Assembly (NCBI GenBank): GCA_039192515.1
Contig: JBCCXA010000013.1
Location: forward strand, 1-64,000
Direction: 5' to 3'
DNA: 64,000 nt
Source of the DNA: Verrucomicrobiota bacterium
GTDB taxonomy: Bacteria; Verrucomicrobiota; Verrucomicrobiia; Methylacidiphilales; JBCCWR01
Below are positions 49,033-58,495 of this stretch, in pieces. How positions within the stretch are numbered: the stretch's first letter is position 1; each line of letters opens with the position of its first letter. The position numbers were made by a program, and so were the translations under genes. Under the pieces are notes generated by a model that saw only the letters and a program-made list of their open reading frames with translations, made no database searches and was not told where the DNA came from.

Positions 49033-49842
49033 TTATTGGTTGTTGTCTTCTTGTTTCTCTTTGTCTTCGTCCTCTTCCTCATCTAGAGGTAGTAAATCTT
49101 CAAGCTTAGTAAGAACTGGAGCCTCAATGGGTTCTGCATGAAAGGATTGGCTGCTCATTGATTTAAGCTTGTCACCGGAAATAATTGGTTTAGCAACATT
49201 TTGATCTGTTTTGACCCAGCCTAACTCAAGGAAAGAATCTACAAAGGTCAGGATTTGATCATTTGGATAGATGTTATTTGCAGTGCTGATCAATTCATTA
49301 GCTTTATCAGGATTTTCCTTATTAAAAGCGATCGCAGCATGGGCAAAGTAGTACAAGGGACTTACCGGGCTTGGTTGCAGAGTGCTAAGGGCCTGATCTA
49401 CTTCTTGCTGTTGCTCAGACAAAATATTACACAGAAAAATCTTAAAGAGAGCTAGCTCATTGTTGGGCTCTTTTTTCATGAAATTTCTAAAATGCTTGAT
49501 AGCGTTGCTATAATATTTGTCTAAAAAGTAAGTTTCCCCGATATTAAAATGAGTAAATGCGTCATCGGGATCAAGTTCGCCTGCTTGACTAAAATCTTTT
49601 CGAGCTTCAGCAAATTTGTCTAAGTCAACATAAATAGCGGCGCGAAGTTTATAGCTAAAAGCGTCTGAGGGTTTTAGGGTAATCAGTTCATTTGCAGAAC
49701 GCAGAGCTTCTGTAAATTTAGCTTTAGTGTAGAGCTGAATCGTTTTCTGTCTGATTTCCTGGAAAGCTTCATCTTGCGCGTATAGAGACAAGACGCATAT
49801 TATCAAAAAGTTTATAACAAATAACGAAACCCTACCTATCAT
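49033..49842 (-). CDS. periplasmic TPR-repeat protein
   Basis: 269 aa with a signal peptide (SLFVINFLIICVLSLYAQD) and at least three tetratricopeptide repeats: ALRSANELITLKPSDAFSYK, ARKDFSQAGELDPDDAFTHF, and AIKHFRNFMKKEPNNELAL. The final 30 residues are very acidic (LPLDEEEDEDKEKQED). TPR proteins act as protein-binding scaffolds; partner unknown. The gene stands alone between convergent GT4 and the fusion gene upstream. Confidence 0.82.
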   Translation of the reverse strand: MIGRVSLFVINFLIICVLSLYAQDEAFQEIRQKTIQLYTKAKFTEALRSANELITLKPSDAFSYKLRAAIYVDLDKFAEARKDFSQAGELDPDDAFTHFNIGETYFLDKYYSNAIKHFRNFMKKEPNNELALFKIFLCNILSEQQQEVDQALSTLQPSPVSPLYYFAHAAIAFNKENPDKANELISTANNIYPNDQILTFVDSFLELGWVKTDQNVAKPIISGDKLKSMSSQSFHAEPIEAPVLTKLEDLLPLDEEEDEDKEKQEDNNQ

Positions 49843-50019
49843 ATCAAGACCACTACAAGTTATAAAAGTGAGTGGAACTTTGCAAGTCCTTCGTAGAGCA
49901 GAAGCTTACAGTATATATCAGCGGCTTAATAGCATCATTCCGTTCTAACCTATGACAACGTGAGGTATTCCAAGTGTCTAAAAAGGCTACTAATTAATAC
50001 GATGAAGTAAGCTAGTTCA

Positions 50020-52221
50020 TTAATAAGGCAGAGGATATTTGCTGGTAAATTCGATGACTTCCTGTTGAATGTCCGCAAGTTTGTTGGGGTCATTGCGGTT
50101 TTCGATACCAGAATGAATCCAGTTTGCGATATCAAACATCTCATCTTCTTTCATGCCACGTGTGGTGACAGCAGGTGTGCCAAGTCTTATACCACCAGAT
50201 TTGAAAGGGGATTGAGTATCAAATGGAATAGCGTTTTTGTTTACTGTGATACCTGCTAGATCAAGAGCTTCTTGGACTTCTTTACCTGTCAGACCTTTTT
50301 CTTGTAAATCGATGAGCATCACGTGATTCTCTGTCGTGTCAGAGACGATTCGGTAGCCATTTTTTTTCATGCCCTCAGAGAGTGCTTTTGCATTGCGAAC
50401 GACTTGCTTTTGGTAGCTTTTGAACTGAGGTTGAAGAGCCTCAAGGTAGCAGACTGCTTTGGCTGCTATCACATGCATAAGTGGACCTCCTTGCGATCCC
50501 GGAAATATCAAAGAATCAATGGCCTTTGCATGGTCTGCCTTGCACATGATCATTCCACCTCTGGGTCCTCTAAGAGTTTTGTGTGTTGTGGTTGTGACGA
50601 AATCTGCTAAGCCTACTGGCGAAGGGTGAACACCTGCTGCAACAAGACCAGAAATATGAGCAATATCCGCAAAAAGGTAAGCTCCTATGCTTTTTGCAAT
50701 CTCTGCCATTTTATCAAAATGTATAGTGCGAGAATAAGCAGATGCTCCAACAGTGATCATCTTAGGTTGAAATTCTTTAGCTGTGATAGCCAACTGCTCG
50801 TAGTCGATACACTCGTTTTTTTGCGAGACTCCGTAATGGAGCACATCATACAGCTTACCGGAAAAATTCATCTTGTGGCCATGTGTGAGGTGACCACCGT
50901 GAGCCAAATCCATGGTCAAGATCTTATCCCCAGGCTCAAGTACTGAGAAATAGACTGCCATATTTGCTTGGGAGCCGGAGTGGGGCTGCACATTTACATG
51001 ATCTGCCGCAAACAGTTCTTTGGCCCGTTCTATGGCAATTTCCTCTACCTTATCGACTTCTTCGCATCCGCCATACCAGCGTTTGCCGGGATACCCTTCA
51101 GCATATTTATTGGTCAGGCAAGAACCTTGTGCCTCCATGACGGCGCGTGATGTAAAGTTTTCAGAGGCGATGAGCTCGATGTTTGAAAATTGACGCTTCT
51201 TTTCTTTTTCGATAACGCTGAAGATGTCATAATCTGTCTCACTAAGTGAGGCAGTTGTTGAGGATGGCATGATCGTCTTGGGTGTTTCCATTATGGTTTG
51301 GTCCTTATCTAAGTCTTTGTGTTCAATCCAGTTACTTAAAATCTTTTTAGCTTGTTCAGGGCTTATTTTATCTGCCACTAAACATAGAATATTCGCATCA
51401 TTATGCTTCGGGCTCAAGTGGACTGTTGAAAAATCTTCAGGTTTTTCAATCGTCAGGGTCCGAATGTGAGGATGAGTTGCTTGACAGGGAGAGATCTGGT
51501 TTTGCGAGCTAATGAGAATGCCTAGATCCGCTTTGCCCTCTTGGATATACTGCGCCACCTTATTGGCTTGTGGAGTCATGTCAAAGCTAGGTTCAGTGCT
51601 TCCACTCTCCTCTGCATGCGGCCCGAAATCTATAAGATCATATTGGTCTGCTTCTAAAAACGTGCAGATCAAATCCTTAAAGGGTTGGACAGTTCTCGCT
51701 GAGGCCAAAGCAATTCTTTTGGAGGATTTCTGCTCAGTTGATGGAATTCCCTCCACGGGAGTTGTAGTGACGTCTTGGATAGTTATTAGAAAGTGTTTAA
51801 GGGCTTCAAAAATTTGATTTCTACAAATGCGGTAAACAGCTTCTGGACCTCCTATGGGATCTGAGACTTCACGTTGCTCAGGTGCGAGGTTAGGAGTAAA
51901 CTCTCGAATTAAAAAAGTCTTCTCAGTCGCTTGAGGATAATACATGAGTAATGTATCGAGGTGTCCGTAGGTCATGACGAGAATATAGTCAGAGGATGCT
52001 ATCAGTTCGTCAGAAATGGGCTGGCTACGTTGCTCAGAGATATCAATATCCATCTCATTCATGACCACTTGGGCATTGCGACTGGGCATTTGTCCAGCCA
52101 TCGCTCCCATACCGGCAGAGTCAATTTGGATATGAGGCGTATACCGGGTCATTTCCCGGAACAACCCCTCCGCCATAGGGCTACGACAAACATTTCCAGT
52201 ACATACAAAAAGAATACGCAT
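50020..52221 (-). CDS. glyA: LMW phosphatase / RpiB-like / serine hydroxymethyltransferase fusion
   Basis: 733 aa in one frame. Residues 1-150: low-molecular-weight phosphatase with [14 protein letters not shown] (Cys7, Arg13) and SDPIGG (Asp121). Residues about 168-300: resembles ribose-5-phosphate isomerase B ([41 protein letters not shown]) but the usual CGTGIG is replaced, so it is probably inactive. Residues about 327-733: serine hydroxymethyltransferase, with [24 protein letters not shown] and the PLP lysine in [14 protein letters not shown]. GlyA converts serine and tetrahydrofolate to glycine and methylene-tetrahydrofolate. An in-frame ATG at 51291 with AAGGA ten bases upstream could start a separate GlyA product. 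In Bacillus ywlE, ywlF and glyA are separate neighbours in this order. Confidence 0.9.
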   Translation of the reverse strand: MRILFVCTGNVCRSPMAEGLFREMTRYTPHIQIDSAGMGAMAGQMPSRNAQVVMNEMDIDISEQRSQPISDELIASSDYILVMTYGHLDTLLMYYPQATEKTFLIREFTPNLAPEQREVSDPIGGPEAVYRICRNQIFEALKHFLITIQDVTTTPVEGIPSTEQKSSKRIALASARTVQPFKDLICTFLEADQYDLIDFGPHAEESGSTEPSFDMTPQANKVAQYIQEGKADLGILISSQNQISPCQATHPHIRTLTIEKPEDFSTVHLSPKHNDANILCLVADKISPEQAKKILSNWIEHKDLDKDQTIMETPKTIMPSSTTASLSETDYDIFSVIEKEKKRQFSNIELIASENFTSRAVMEAQGSCLTNKYAEGYPGKRWYGGCEEVDKVEEIAIERAKELFAADHVNVQPHSGSQANMAVYFSVLEPGDKILTMDLAHGGHLTHGHKMNFSGKLYDVLHYGVSQKNECIDYEQLAITAKEFQPKMITVGASAYSRTIHFDKMAEIAKSIGAYLFADIAHISGLVAAGVHPSPVGLADFVTTTTHKTLRGPRGGMIMCKADHAKAIDSLIFPGSQGGPLMHVIAAKAVCYLEALQPQFKSYQKQVVRNAKALSEGMKKNGYRIVSDTTENHVMLIDLQEKGLTGKEVQEALDLAGITVNKNAIPFDTQSPFKSGGIRLGTPAVTTRGMKEDEMFDIANWIHSGIENRNDPNKLADIQQEVIEFTSKYPLPY

Positions 52222-52376
52222 TGATTAGTGAAGTTTAGTGAGTTTTAATATAACATACTTACGACGGTTCCTAGCAAAACTAATTAATTAGAGAACTTTG
52301 GCGTTTTTGCAATGACACTATTTGAATATTCTAGATGGGAATGCGTCAATAAGAAAGCAATAGGAGAAAAATACTT

Positions 52377-53006
52377 ATGATCAACAAGGGTGTATTGGCT
52401 TTTATCATAGTGATAGCTAGTGCTTTGGTAAATGAGGCGGTGGCTGGTATCTCATTTAGCTTTAGTAGCCGCAGCTACTGTGGCAAAGGCTATTCCTACC
52501 GTAGCTGTCCTCATAGCAAGTTCTATTATAATTATAGTAGTAATTATCGATGCTACCCTAAACACTATGGCTATTATTACTCATACCCGCCTGTCACTGT
52601 TCGAAAATACTATGTTTATCCTGAAGCAGAAACAATCTACAGCGATCATTTTTATCCAGGAGGCAATGGCTATCCTTCGGCTCAACTCAAATACCAGCAA
52701 GGCTACAGCCCTCAACAGAACAACAACCATACAGAGCCTAAAGAGAAAAAGACTGAACTAGAAACCGATAAGGATGATGCCAAACAAAGTGTTTCAAAAT
52801 CCTTTGCTATGGGGATTCAGAAAAAGTTAAAGGATAAGGGCTTTTATCTAGGCGAAATCAATGGACGGCTCGATCAGAAAACGCAGGAGGCTATTAGGTC
52901 GTTCCAGCAAGCAAGAGGATTGAAAGAGACTGGGCAGATCGACGAGGCACTTTTGTTAAATCTGGGTTATTTGACCGCTAGCAAGACCCAGGATAAGTAT
53001 TTATAA
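52377..53006 (+). CDS. secreted Tyr-rich protein with peptidoglycan-binding domain
   Basis: 209 aa. Signal peptide (VLAFIIVIASALVNEAVAG), then about 90 residues very rich in Tyr, Ser and Gly (SYCGKGYSYRSC, YYNYSSNYRCYPKHYGYYY), a Gln/Asn and Lys/Glu linker, and a PG_binding_1 domain at about residues 140-200 (IQKKLKDKGFYLGEINGRLD, AIRSFQQARGLKETGQID). AGGAGA precedes the ATG. The domain should tether the protein to the cell wall; the Tyr-rich part may be surface-exposed or cross-linked. No enzyme domain. Stands alone. Confidence 0.82.
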   Translation: MINKGVLAFIIVIASALVNEAVAGISFSFSSRSYCGKGYSYRSCPHSKFYYNYSSNYRCYPKHYGYYYSYPPVTVRKYYVYPEAETIYSDHFYPGGNGYPSAQLKYQQGYSPQQNNNHTEPKEKKTELETDKDDAKQSVSKSFAMGIQKKLKDKGFYLGEINGRLDQKTQEAIRSFQQARGLKETGQIDEALLLNLGYLTASKTQDKYL

Positions 53007-53079
53007 GTACTTGAGGTCTATGCTTGTATTTTTTCCATTTTAGATCTTTCCTAGTATTGTACAAAGACAGCTAGGTAGG

Positions 53080-54153
53080 ATGATGGCTTTAAATACTAAG
53101 GTAACTTTAGTTACAGGTGGTAATGGTTTTATCGGTAGGCACCTAGTCCGCTTGTTAAGGGATCGAGAAGAAAGGCTCAGAGTTCTAGATATTCTGGATA
53201 GTCCGGATTGCCATTTGGAGGGAGTAGAATATCTCAGGGGCTCTGTTGAAGACAAAGCTTTTGTTAAAACTTCGATGCAAGATGTATCCAAGGTTTACCA
53301 TTTGGCAGCAAATCCAAAACTTTGGCACTCAGATAAGGGAACCTTTGAAAGAACTAATCTTTTCGGTACAAAGAATGTCTTAAAAGCAGCTGAAGCTGCT
53401 GGAGTGGAGCGACTTGTTTATACTTCCACAGAGTCTATCCTCAAGAGTTACCGACGTGATCAAAGAGGGCTGATCGACGAAAGGATTCATCTAGAACTCT
53501 GCGATATGCCCGGCTCTTACTGTCGCTCTAAGTTTTTGGCAGAGCAGGCTGCTCTGCAAGCGTCAAAGAACGGTCTAGATGTGGTTATTGTAAATCCCAC
53601 CCTGCCAGTTGGCCCAGGCGACTATCTACTAACTCCTCCAACCAAGATGATGCTAGACTTTGTAAATCAGAAGCTTCCCCAAGCTTATCTTGAATGCCAA
53701 CTAAATATGATTGATGTCAGAGATGTGGCTTTTGGTCACATACAGGCTATGGACAAAGGAGGGAAAGGGGAGAGATATATTTTAGGTCACCAAAATTTAT
53801 CTCTAAGTCGACTACTTAAGATTTTAGAATCATTCACCGGTCTTACCATGCCTACTACAAGGATCCCCTATCCCGTTGCGTGGTGTGCTGCAGTATTTTC
53901 TGAATTGATCGCTGATTATATTACCAAAAGGCCTCCTATGGCACCTCTGACAGGTGTTCGTTTAGCAAGAACCCCAATGGTATTCGATAACACCAAGGCT
54001 GTTTCAGAGTTGGGGCTCCCTCTTAGGCCCATAGAGGATTCACTAAGGGACATGCTTATATGGTTTCAAGACGTCGGATTATTTAAAGGTAAGAAAGTTT
54101 TCTCACTAGAAAAAGATAAGTTTCAATCAGTAGATTCGATCTCTGTTAAATAA
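53080..54153 (+). CDS. NAD-dependent epimerase/dehydratase, HpnA-like
   Basis: 357 aa extended SDR. The Rossmann loop TGGNGFIGRHLV lies near residue 13, VYHLAANPKLW near 74, VYTSTESIL near 117 and YCRSKFLAEQA (Y-x3-K) near 145, then VVIVNPTLPVGPGD. This order resembles hopanoid-associated sugar epimerases (HpnA), but no hopanoid genes lie nearby, so the true substrate is uncertain. A second ATG at 53083 is almost equal. The secreted protein gene starts 32 bases later on the same strand. Confidence 0.82.
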   Translation: MMALNTKVTLVTGGNGFIGRHLVRLLRDREERLRVLDILDSPDCHLEGVEYLRGSVEDKAFVKTSMQDVSKVYHLAANPKLWHSDKGTFERTNLFGTKNVLKAAEAAGVERLVYTSTESILKSYRRDQRGLIDERIHLELCDMPGSYCRSKFLAEQAALQASKNGLDVVIVNPTLPVGPGDYLLTPPTKMMLDFVNQKLPQAYLECQLNMIDVRDVAFGHIQAMDKGGKGERYILGHQNLSLSRLLKILESFTGLTMPTTRIPYPVAWCAAVFSELIADYITKRPPMAPLTGVRLARTPMVFDNTKAVSELGLPLRPIEDSLRDMLIWFQDVGLFKGKKVFSLEKDKFQSVDSISVK

Positions 54154-54185
54154 TAGAAAGACTTAAAACTGCAGTGAGGACAGCT

Positions 54186-55241
54186 ATGATTAGAGTAATA
54201 TTTTGCTTGTTAGCTTTGAAGCTGCTGCTGGCTCAGGCTCTATTAGGCAATAATGTCATTGAAGAACTGAGTTCTTTCTCAAAAATTAAGAAATTAGATC
54301 TGCCAAGAGTATTGGATGGGAAGATTGAAGGCACTAAAATGACTCTTCCCAATCATGAATTGGGAATAGGTACGGAGGCCTTATTTGTTGTTCCAGCTTC
54401 TCCTGATCAAATCCTTGATCACATCGCTAATTTTGACGCCTCCACAAAAACGGAAGCAGGTAACAAGTTTGATTTAGAGGCTCACTACAGCATAAGCGTT
54501 CCTCCTAGGCTGCAAGACTTCTCTGGCTTTAAGCTGGATAGCAGAAACAAAGCTTCAAAATGGTTAATGATTCAGTCCAGCCGTGAGGCAAGAAAATCAG
54601 ATTTAAATTTGAGCAATAAAGAATTTAAATCCCTCTATGAATTGACGGAGTCACTCAAAGAAACTCATGGGAAAAGCTGGATGATTCATGGCGAAGACGC
54701 TTTGGCTCTAAAATGGCAGGAGATCTTTTATAACCGAGCTTTGCAATACCAGAATGGAGCATTAGCAGGTAGCCAACCCTATTATAAAGTGTCCCAAGAG
54801 TTCGAAATTGATCTCGAGATGGCAACCATGTTAGGCGGTAACCCCCAAGTGCAAGAGCACTTTAAAAGGCTTATCCATAAAGCATTCTTAGGGGACCAAG
54901 ATGCGAAATACTATTGGGAACAAGCAAAAGTTAATGGTCGCCAAACAGTCAATCTTGGAGTTTTTTTAAAAGATGTTAGTAAAGGGAACTATAAAGCTCT
55001 TGAGGCGCAATACTATGTGACATCTACTTACTTCAACTCGATGACGCTTTATCAGATGTGGCCCTTAGAAAATGAAGAGACGCTCGTGTGGCGAGGCGAT
55101 TATGTCATCAGTTCAGCGTTTCGTATTTTAAAAGGCATCCAAAGAATAGCTGCTAGAAATGTGATGCTACTTGAGGTAAAAAAATCTGTTAAAGCTTTTG
55201 TGAAAGATTTTCAAAAGAACGAATTAGCAGCCTCTGATTAA
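54186..55241 (+). CDS. secreted protein of unrecognised family, paralogue of the gene at 16380
   Basis: 351 aa from the ATG at 54186, with GAGGA five bases upstream (a GTG at 54174 is open too). It has a signal peptide (VIFCLLALKLLLAQALLG). The protein repeats the layout of the one at 16380-17372: LNLSN near the middle, W-x-x-I-x-x-x-R-A-L, and a C-terminal region with YYVTSTYFNSMTLYQ, TLVWRGDYV and RIAARNVMLLEVKKSVK. The region ALFVVPASPDQILDHIANFD suggests, weakly, a START/SRPBCC-like fold. Co-directional with the HpnA-like gene 32 bases upstream. Function unknown. Confidence 0.7.
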   Translation: MIRVIFCLLALKLLLAQALLGNNVIEELSSFSKIKKLDLPRVLDGKIEGTKMTLPNHELGIGTEALFVVPASPDQILDHIANFDASTKTEAGNKFDLEAHYSISVPPRLQDFSGFKLDSRNKASKWLMIQSSREARKSDLNLSNKEFKSLYELTESLKETHGKSWMIHGEDALALKWQEIFYNRALQYQNGALAGSQPYYKVSQEFEIDLEMATMLGGNPQVQEHFKRLIHKAFLGDQDAKYYWEQAKVNGRQTVNLGVFLKDVSKGNYKALEAQYYVTSTYFNSMTLYQMWPLENEETLVWRGDYVISSAFRILKGIQRIAARNVMLLEVKKSVKAFVKDFQKNELAASD

Positions 55242-55267
55242 AAGAAACTAATCCTAGGTAAACTAAA

Positions 55268-55429
55268 TTAATACCTGATTCTCGAACTGCGATTTATGCT
55301 TCTGTTTTTGCTTCGAATACGAGCCTGAACCAGCTTTTTATGATTGGAAGCAGAATAAATGATTTGAAGTGCAATAAAGCAGAGTAACGAAAATGTTACG
55401 GTAATTAAAACGATGCTACTGTAAATCAT
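55268..55429 (-). CDS. possible small membrane protein, 53 aa
   Basis: An open frame from ATG (complement of 55427-55429) to TAA (55268-55270). It encodes MIYSSIVLITVTFSLLCF, a single membrane helix of about 20 residues, followed by a strongly basic tail with many Arg/Lys/Ser. The helix-plus-basic-tail pattern is that of a real small membrane protein rather than random sequence. No good Shine-Dalgarno was found. It lies 61 bases after the AAA ATPase gene's stop on the same strand. Confidence 0.4.
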   Translation of the reverse strand: MIYSSIVLITVTFSLLCFIALQIIYSASNHKKLVQARIRSKNRSINRSSRIRY

Positions 55430-55490
55430 CACTTATTATGCTAAGACATGAAGAGTGCTTTGTCAAGGCATGCGGACTAGTCGCGTTACT

Positions 55491-56792
55491 TTACTTCGGG
55501 GTGCTCTCGAAATCGACAAAGTAGGCATTTGCAGCAAAATCTATGAGATCAGGTGATATGGTCGGCTGGGTCTGATGATAACGGCACTGATCCAAGACTA
55601 GTGCCAAAATGTCACGTGGCAGGCAACCACGCAAGTTACGGCCTGTTGGCTGGATGTGCTTACGTATAAAATAATCTACGACCTCATCGCTAAAGGGGAT
55701 ACCTTTGATTCCACTTTCGAGTTGCCAGATTTTCTTGAAGTTTTCAGGAGAAGGATTCGTAATGGGGATCTTATAGCGAAGCCTTCTTAAGAAGGCCTCA
55801 TCAACAAGGTCCTTTGGATCGAGATTAGTGGAGATAACCAAGAGAGTATCGAAAAGCATGGCTACTTTAATGCCGGTATGGAGGGTGAGGAAGTCTACTT
55901 TTTTTTCTAAAGGAACAATCCAGCGGTTTAATAACTCCCTGGGATCCATTCGCTGGCGTCCGAAGTCATCGATCATGAAGCATCCACCGTTGGCTTTCAT
56001 TTGGAAAGGAGCCTCATAAAAGCGTGAAGAATCGCTCCAAATCAGGTCTAAAGACTCCATTGTCAGTTCACCCCCCACAATGATAACTGGGCGCTGGATC
56101 AGTCGCCAACGTTTGTCATAGCGCTGTGTCAGTCGAATGTCCTCTTCTTCGGTAAGTGGGAGGTGGTTATATTCGTCAAAAAGTCTGATGATAGCACCGT
56201 TAACTTCAATAGCGTGAGGGATGAAAATTCCTCCTCCAAAGGCCTCTACAATTCTTTCAGCGACACTTGTCTTACCATTTCCCGGAGGGCCATAGAGGAA
56301 CATGGATTGGCCTGAGTTGGTAGCGGGGCCAATTTGTTTGAGGATTTCTTCCTCAAGTATCAATCCCTCGAAAGCACTACTTAAGCGACGGCGGTTGATT
56401 TGTATGCTGCGAATCGTCTGGCTACGGACTGACTCCGCATAAACGTCAATGGAAACAGGGGCTGGTCCTATGTAAGCCGATTGGTCGTAGAAGGCGGAAG
56501 CTTTATCTCGACCGAGGTCAGTAATCGCCAGTAAGTATGAGTGGGCCTGAAGACCTCCACGCATGACATCAAGCATTTTGGCCTCTCTGAGTTGTTCGAT
56601 AACTGGCTCGACTACATTGAAGTAGGGCAAGTCAATAAAGTCTGCAAGGTCTCCTGCGGTCATGGTGCTGCGGGCAGCAACTGTCTTAAGGATCAGAGCC
56701 TCTATCATAGACTTTGAGATATCTAGATCATCAAGAGACTGAGGTTCCTCGGGAAGGAAGAGAGAAGCATTCGCAAAAATGTCTTGTGACAT
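55491..56792 (-). CDS. AAA ATPase with N-terminal winged-helix-like region
   Basis: 433 aa, cytoplasmic. Residues 25-100 look like a winged helix (IEALILKTVAARSTMTAGDLADFIDLP). The AAA core starts near 160 with Walker A YGPPGNGKTS (168-175), a Walker B-like FMIDDFGRQRMDPRELLN near 268, the sensor TNLDPKDLVDEAFLRRLRYKIPI, and a C-terminal helical lid with GRNLRGCLPRDILAL. The ATPase part resembles chaperone-like AAA proteins found near type II/IV secretion and Tad genes; its partner is not visible here. The start is the ATG at 56792. Confidence 0.82.
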   Translation of the reverse strand: MSQDIFANASLFLPEEPQSLDDLDISKSMIEALILKTVAARSTMTAGDLADFIDLPYFNVVEPVIEQLREAKMLDVMRGGLQAHSYLLAITDLGRDKASAFYDQSAYIGPAPVSIDVYAESVRSQTIRSIQINRRRLSSAFEGLILEEEILKQIGPATNSGQSMFLYGPPGNGKTSVAERIVEAFGGGIFIPHAIEVNGAIIRLFDEYNHLPLTEEEDIRLTQRYDKRWRLIQRPVIIVGGELTMESLDLIWSDSSRFYEAPFQMKANGGCFMIDDFGRQRMDPRELLNRWIVPLEKKVDFLTLHTGIKVAMLFDTLLVISTNLDPKDLVDEAFLRRLRYKIPITNPSPENFKKIWQLESGIKGIPFSDEVVDYFIRKHIQPTGRNLRGCLPRDILALVLDQCRYHQTQPTISPDLIDFAANAYFVDFESTPK

Positions 56793-56888
56793 GATTTATT
56801 AATTTTCCATAAATTTTGAATAAGCCAAGCAAAACGTTTTGCTTTATCAATCAGCAGGTCACATAAATCAGCGCTTAGAAGGTTCGCA

Positions 56889-56940
56889 TTTAAGCTGGAT
56901 GATGGATTTCGTTCAACCTTTGTTGCACATTGGTGATTAA
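56889..56940. repeat. MITE-like element, minimal copy C
   Basis: TTTAAGCTGGATGATG is joined directly to GATTTCGTTCAACC and TTTGTTGCACATTGG, the same end sequences as in copies A, B and D, giving a 50-base unit with almost no interior. It lies in the gap between the AAA ATPase gene and lolD, touching the lolD stop codon. Confidence 0.6.
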
Positions 56941-57692
56941 TGTGTCACTGGGTGAGGGAGTTTTGATATGAACTTTCCGTCGGCCATTTCTAGAACGTAA
57001 TCAGATGCGTCGGCGATTTGTGGGTTATGAGTCACGGTTAGCAGTGTGAGTTTTTCTTCGTGAACAATAGATCTCATCAACTCAAATACCCGGTCTGAAT
57101 TTTTGGTATCAAGATTTCCTGTAGGCTCGTCAGCAAGAATAACTTTGGGGCTATTTGCTAAGGCTCTGGCAATAGCTACGCGTTGTTGTTCACCTCCGGA
57201 TAGGTGATTGGTTCGACGCATAGCTTTTTCTACCAGTCCCACTCCATCAAGCAGATGAAGCGCGCGCTCTTTCATTTCATTTAGCTTGAGTTTCCCCAAT
57301 TTTTTCATGGGCAACATAACATTCTCCAGTGCGGTGAACTCTTTGATCAGAAAGTGGAATTGGAAAACAAATCCCAGCCGCTCGTTTCGCATATCCGTTG
57401 CTTGGGTCTCTGTAAGCTGAAATGCATCTACTCCAGTAATCTTTATTTCTCCGCTGTCGGGTTTATCTAAAAGACCCAGGAGATAAAGTAGCGTGCTCTT
57501 GCCGCAGCCAGAAGGGCCTACGATTGAATAGACATTACCTTCTCTTAATGAAAGGTTGACTGAATGCAGTACATGTACTCTGGATTCATCCTTCCCTAGA
57601 AAGCGAACGAGATTTTTACAAGATAATGTCGTAGTCTCTCTGCTCGATTCAACTACTGCAGTTTCTTCGATGCTGGTAGGTTCTTCTATCAT
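56937..57692 (-). CDS. lolD: LolD-like ABC transporter ATP-binding protein
   Basis: 251 aa ATPase of the MacB/LolD type. Walker [12 protein letters not shown] near residue 59, the signature [15 protein letters not shown] near 162, Walker [13 protein letters not shown] near 184 and the H-loop VTHNP near 220. [18 protein letters not shown] is the family's own region. In LolCDE it powers release of lipoproteins from the inner membrane. A 24-residue Ser/Thr/Glu-rich N-terminal extension is unusual. No lolC/E permease gene is adjacent, so lipoprotein export versus another FtsX-type substrate is not certain. Confidence 0.82.
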   Translation of the reverse strand: MIEEPTSIEETAVVESSRETTTLSCKNLVRFLGKDESRVHVLHSVNLSLREGNVYSIVGPSGCGKSTLLYLLGLLDKPDSGEIKITGVDAFQLTETQATDMRNERLGFVFQFHFLIKEFTALENVMLPMKKLGKLKLNEMKERALHLLDGVGLVEKAMRRTNHLSGGEQQRVAIARALANSPKVILADEPTGNLDTKNSDRVFELMRSIVHEEKLTLLTVTHNPQIADASDYVLEMADGKFISKLPHPVTH

Positions 57693-57765
57693 GACGCTAG
57701 GGGGATAGTATCTTTAGACTGGCATAGATGAAAAGCACAAAGAAGTTTTCCGCTTTTTGTCGGAT

Positions 57766-58404
57766 TTATGGCGATGGCTTAATGATAGCATGGTAAGCTT
57801 TTATATACCGGATGCGCAGTTTTTCCCAGATGAGTAGAAGGGTGGAGGGGTTTGTTTGTTTTCCGTAGAACTCGTATTTATGAAGTATATCTTGAATGTA
57901 AGCTTTGGTAGTTGGGTAATCAACCTGCTCTAAAAAATATTGAGCTGAGGGCTTGGTCAGTTTTTGATTCCAGCGCTTAGCATTACTTGGACCCGCATTG
58001 TATTCCGCTAAAGCAGGTGCCTCTGGGGTATCAAAGGTTTTCCAGCGTCGAAGCGCTCGACTCAAGTACCAGCTTCCGGCTAAGATATTATTCCTTGGAT
58101 CTAAAAGGTCGGTGGGCTTGTAAGAGTCTAGTTTTTCATGAGAAGCCCATTCGGAGCCTGCTGCTTCCGTGATTTGCATAAGACCTCGCTCTCCTGCCGC
58201 TCCTAGAGCGTCAGGATTGAAATCACTCTCCCTCCAGATGACGGCACGGATGAGGTTAGCATCTAGCTTATATCGTTCTGCTGCAGTCGTAATAAAATCT
58301 TCAAATCTGCTGATTCGGTGTTTTTCATATTGAAACCACCAGAAGCCGCCAATGATGATCAGACTGACGGCTACAAATAAAAAAATAGTGAAGCGGCGCA
58401 GCAT
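57766..58404 (-). CDS. membrane-anchored lytic transglycosylase (SLT domain)
   Basis: 212 aa from the ATG at 58404; a TTG at 58413 is also in frame. One N-terminal helix (FTIFLFVAVSLIIIGGFWWF) and a Slt/MltC-type lysozyme-like domain: LIRAVIWRESDFNPDALGA with the catalytic Glu in RESDF, ERGLMQIT and LAEYNAGPSN. These motifs are complete. The enzyme cleaves the MurNAc-GlcNAc bond in peptidoglycan in the periplasm. Divergent from priA with 91 bases between starts and upstream of lolD by 73 bases. Confidence 0.88.
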   Translation of the reverse strand: MLRRFTIFLFVAVSLIIIGGFWWFQYEKHRISRFEDFITTAAERYKLDANLIRAVIWRESDFNPDALGAAGERGLMQITEAAGSEWASHEKLDSYKPTDLLDPRNNILAGSWYLSRALRRWKTFDTPEAPALAEYNAGPSNAKRWNQKLTKPSAQYFLEQVDYPTTKAYIQDILHKYEFYGKQTNPSTLLLIWEKLRIRYIKAYHAIIKPSP

Positions 58405-58495
58405 CCACCCCAATTTAAGTGCTTGATCATGGGGTAAAAGAAATTTTTTGCCTGGACGCGTAACATCATGCGATGGTGAGCTATAGGCCAGTTCT

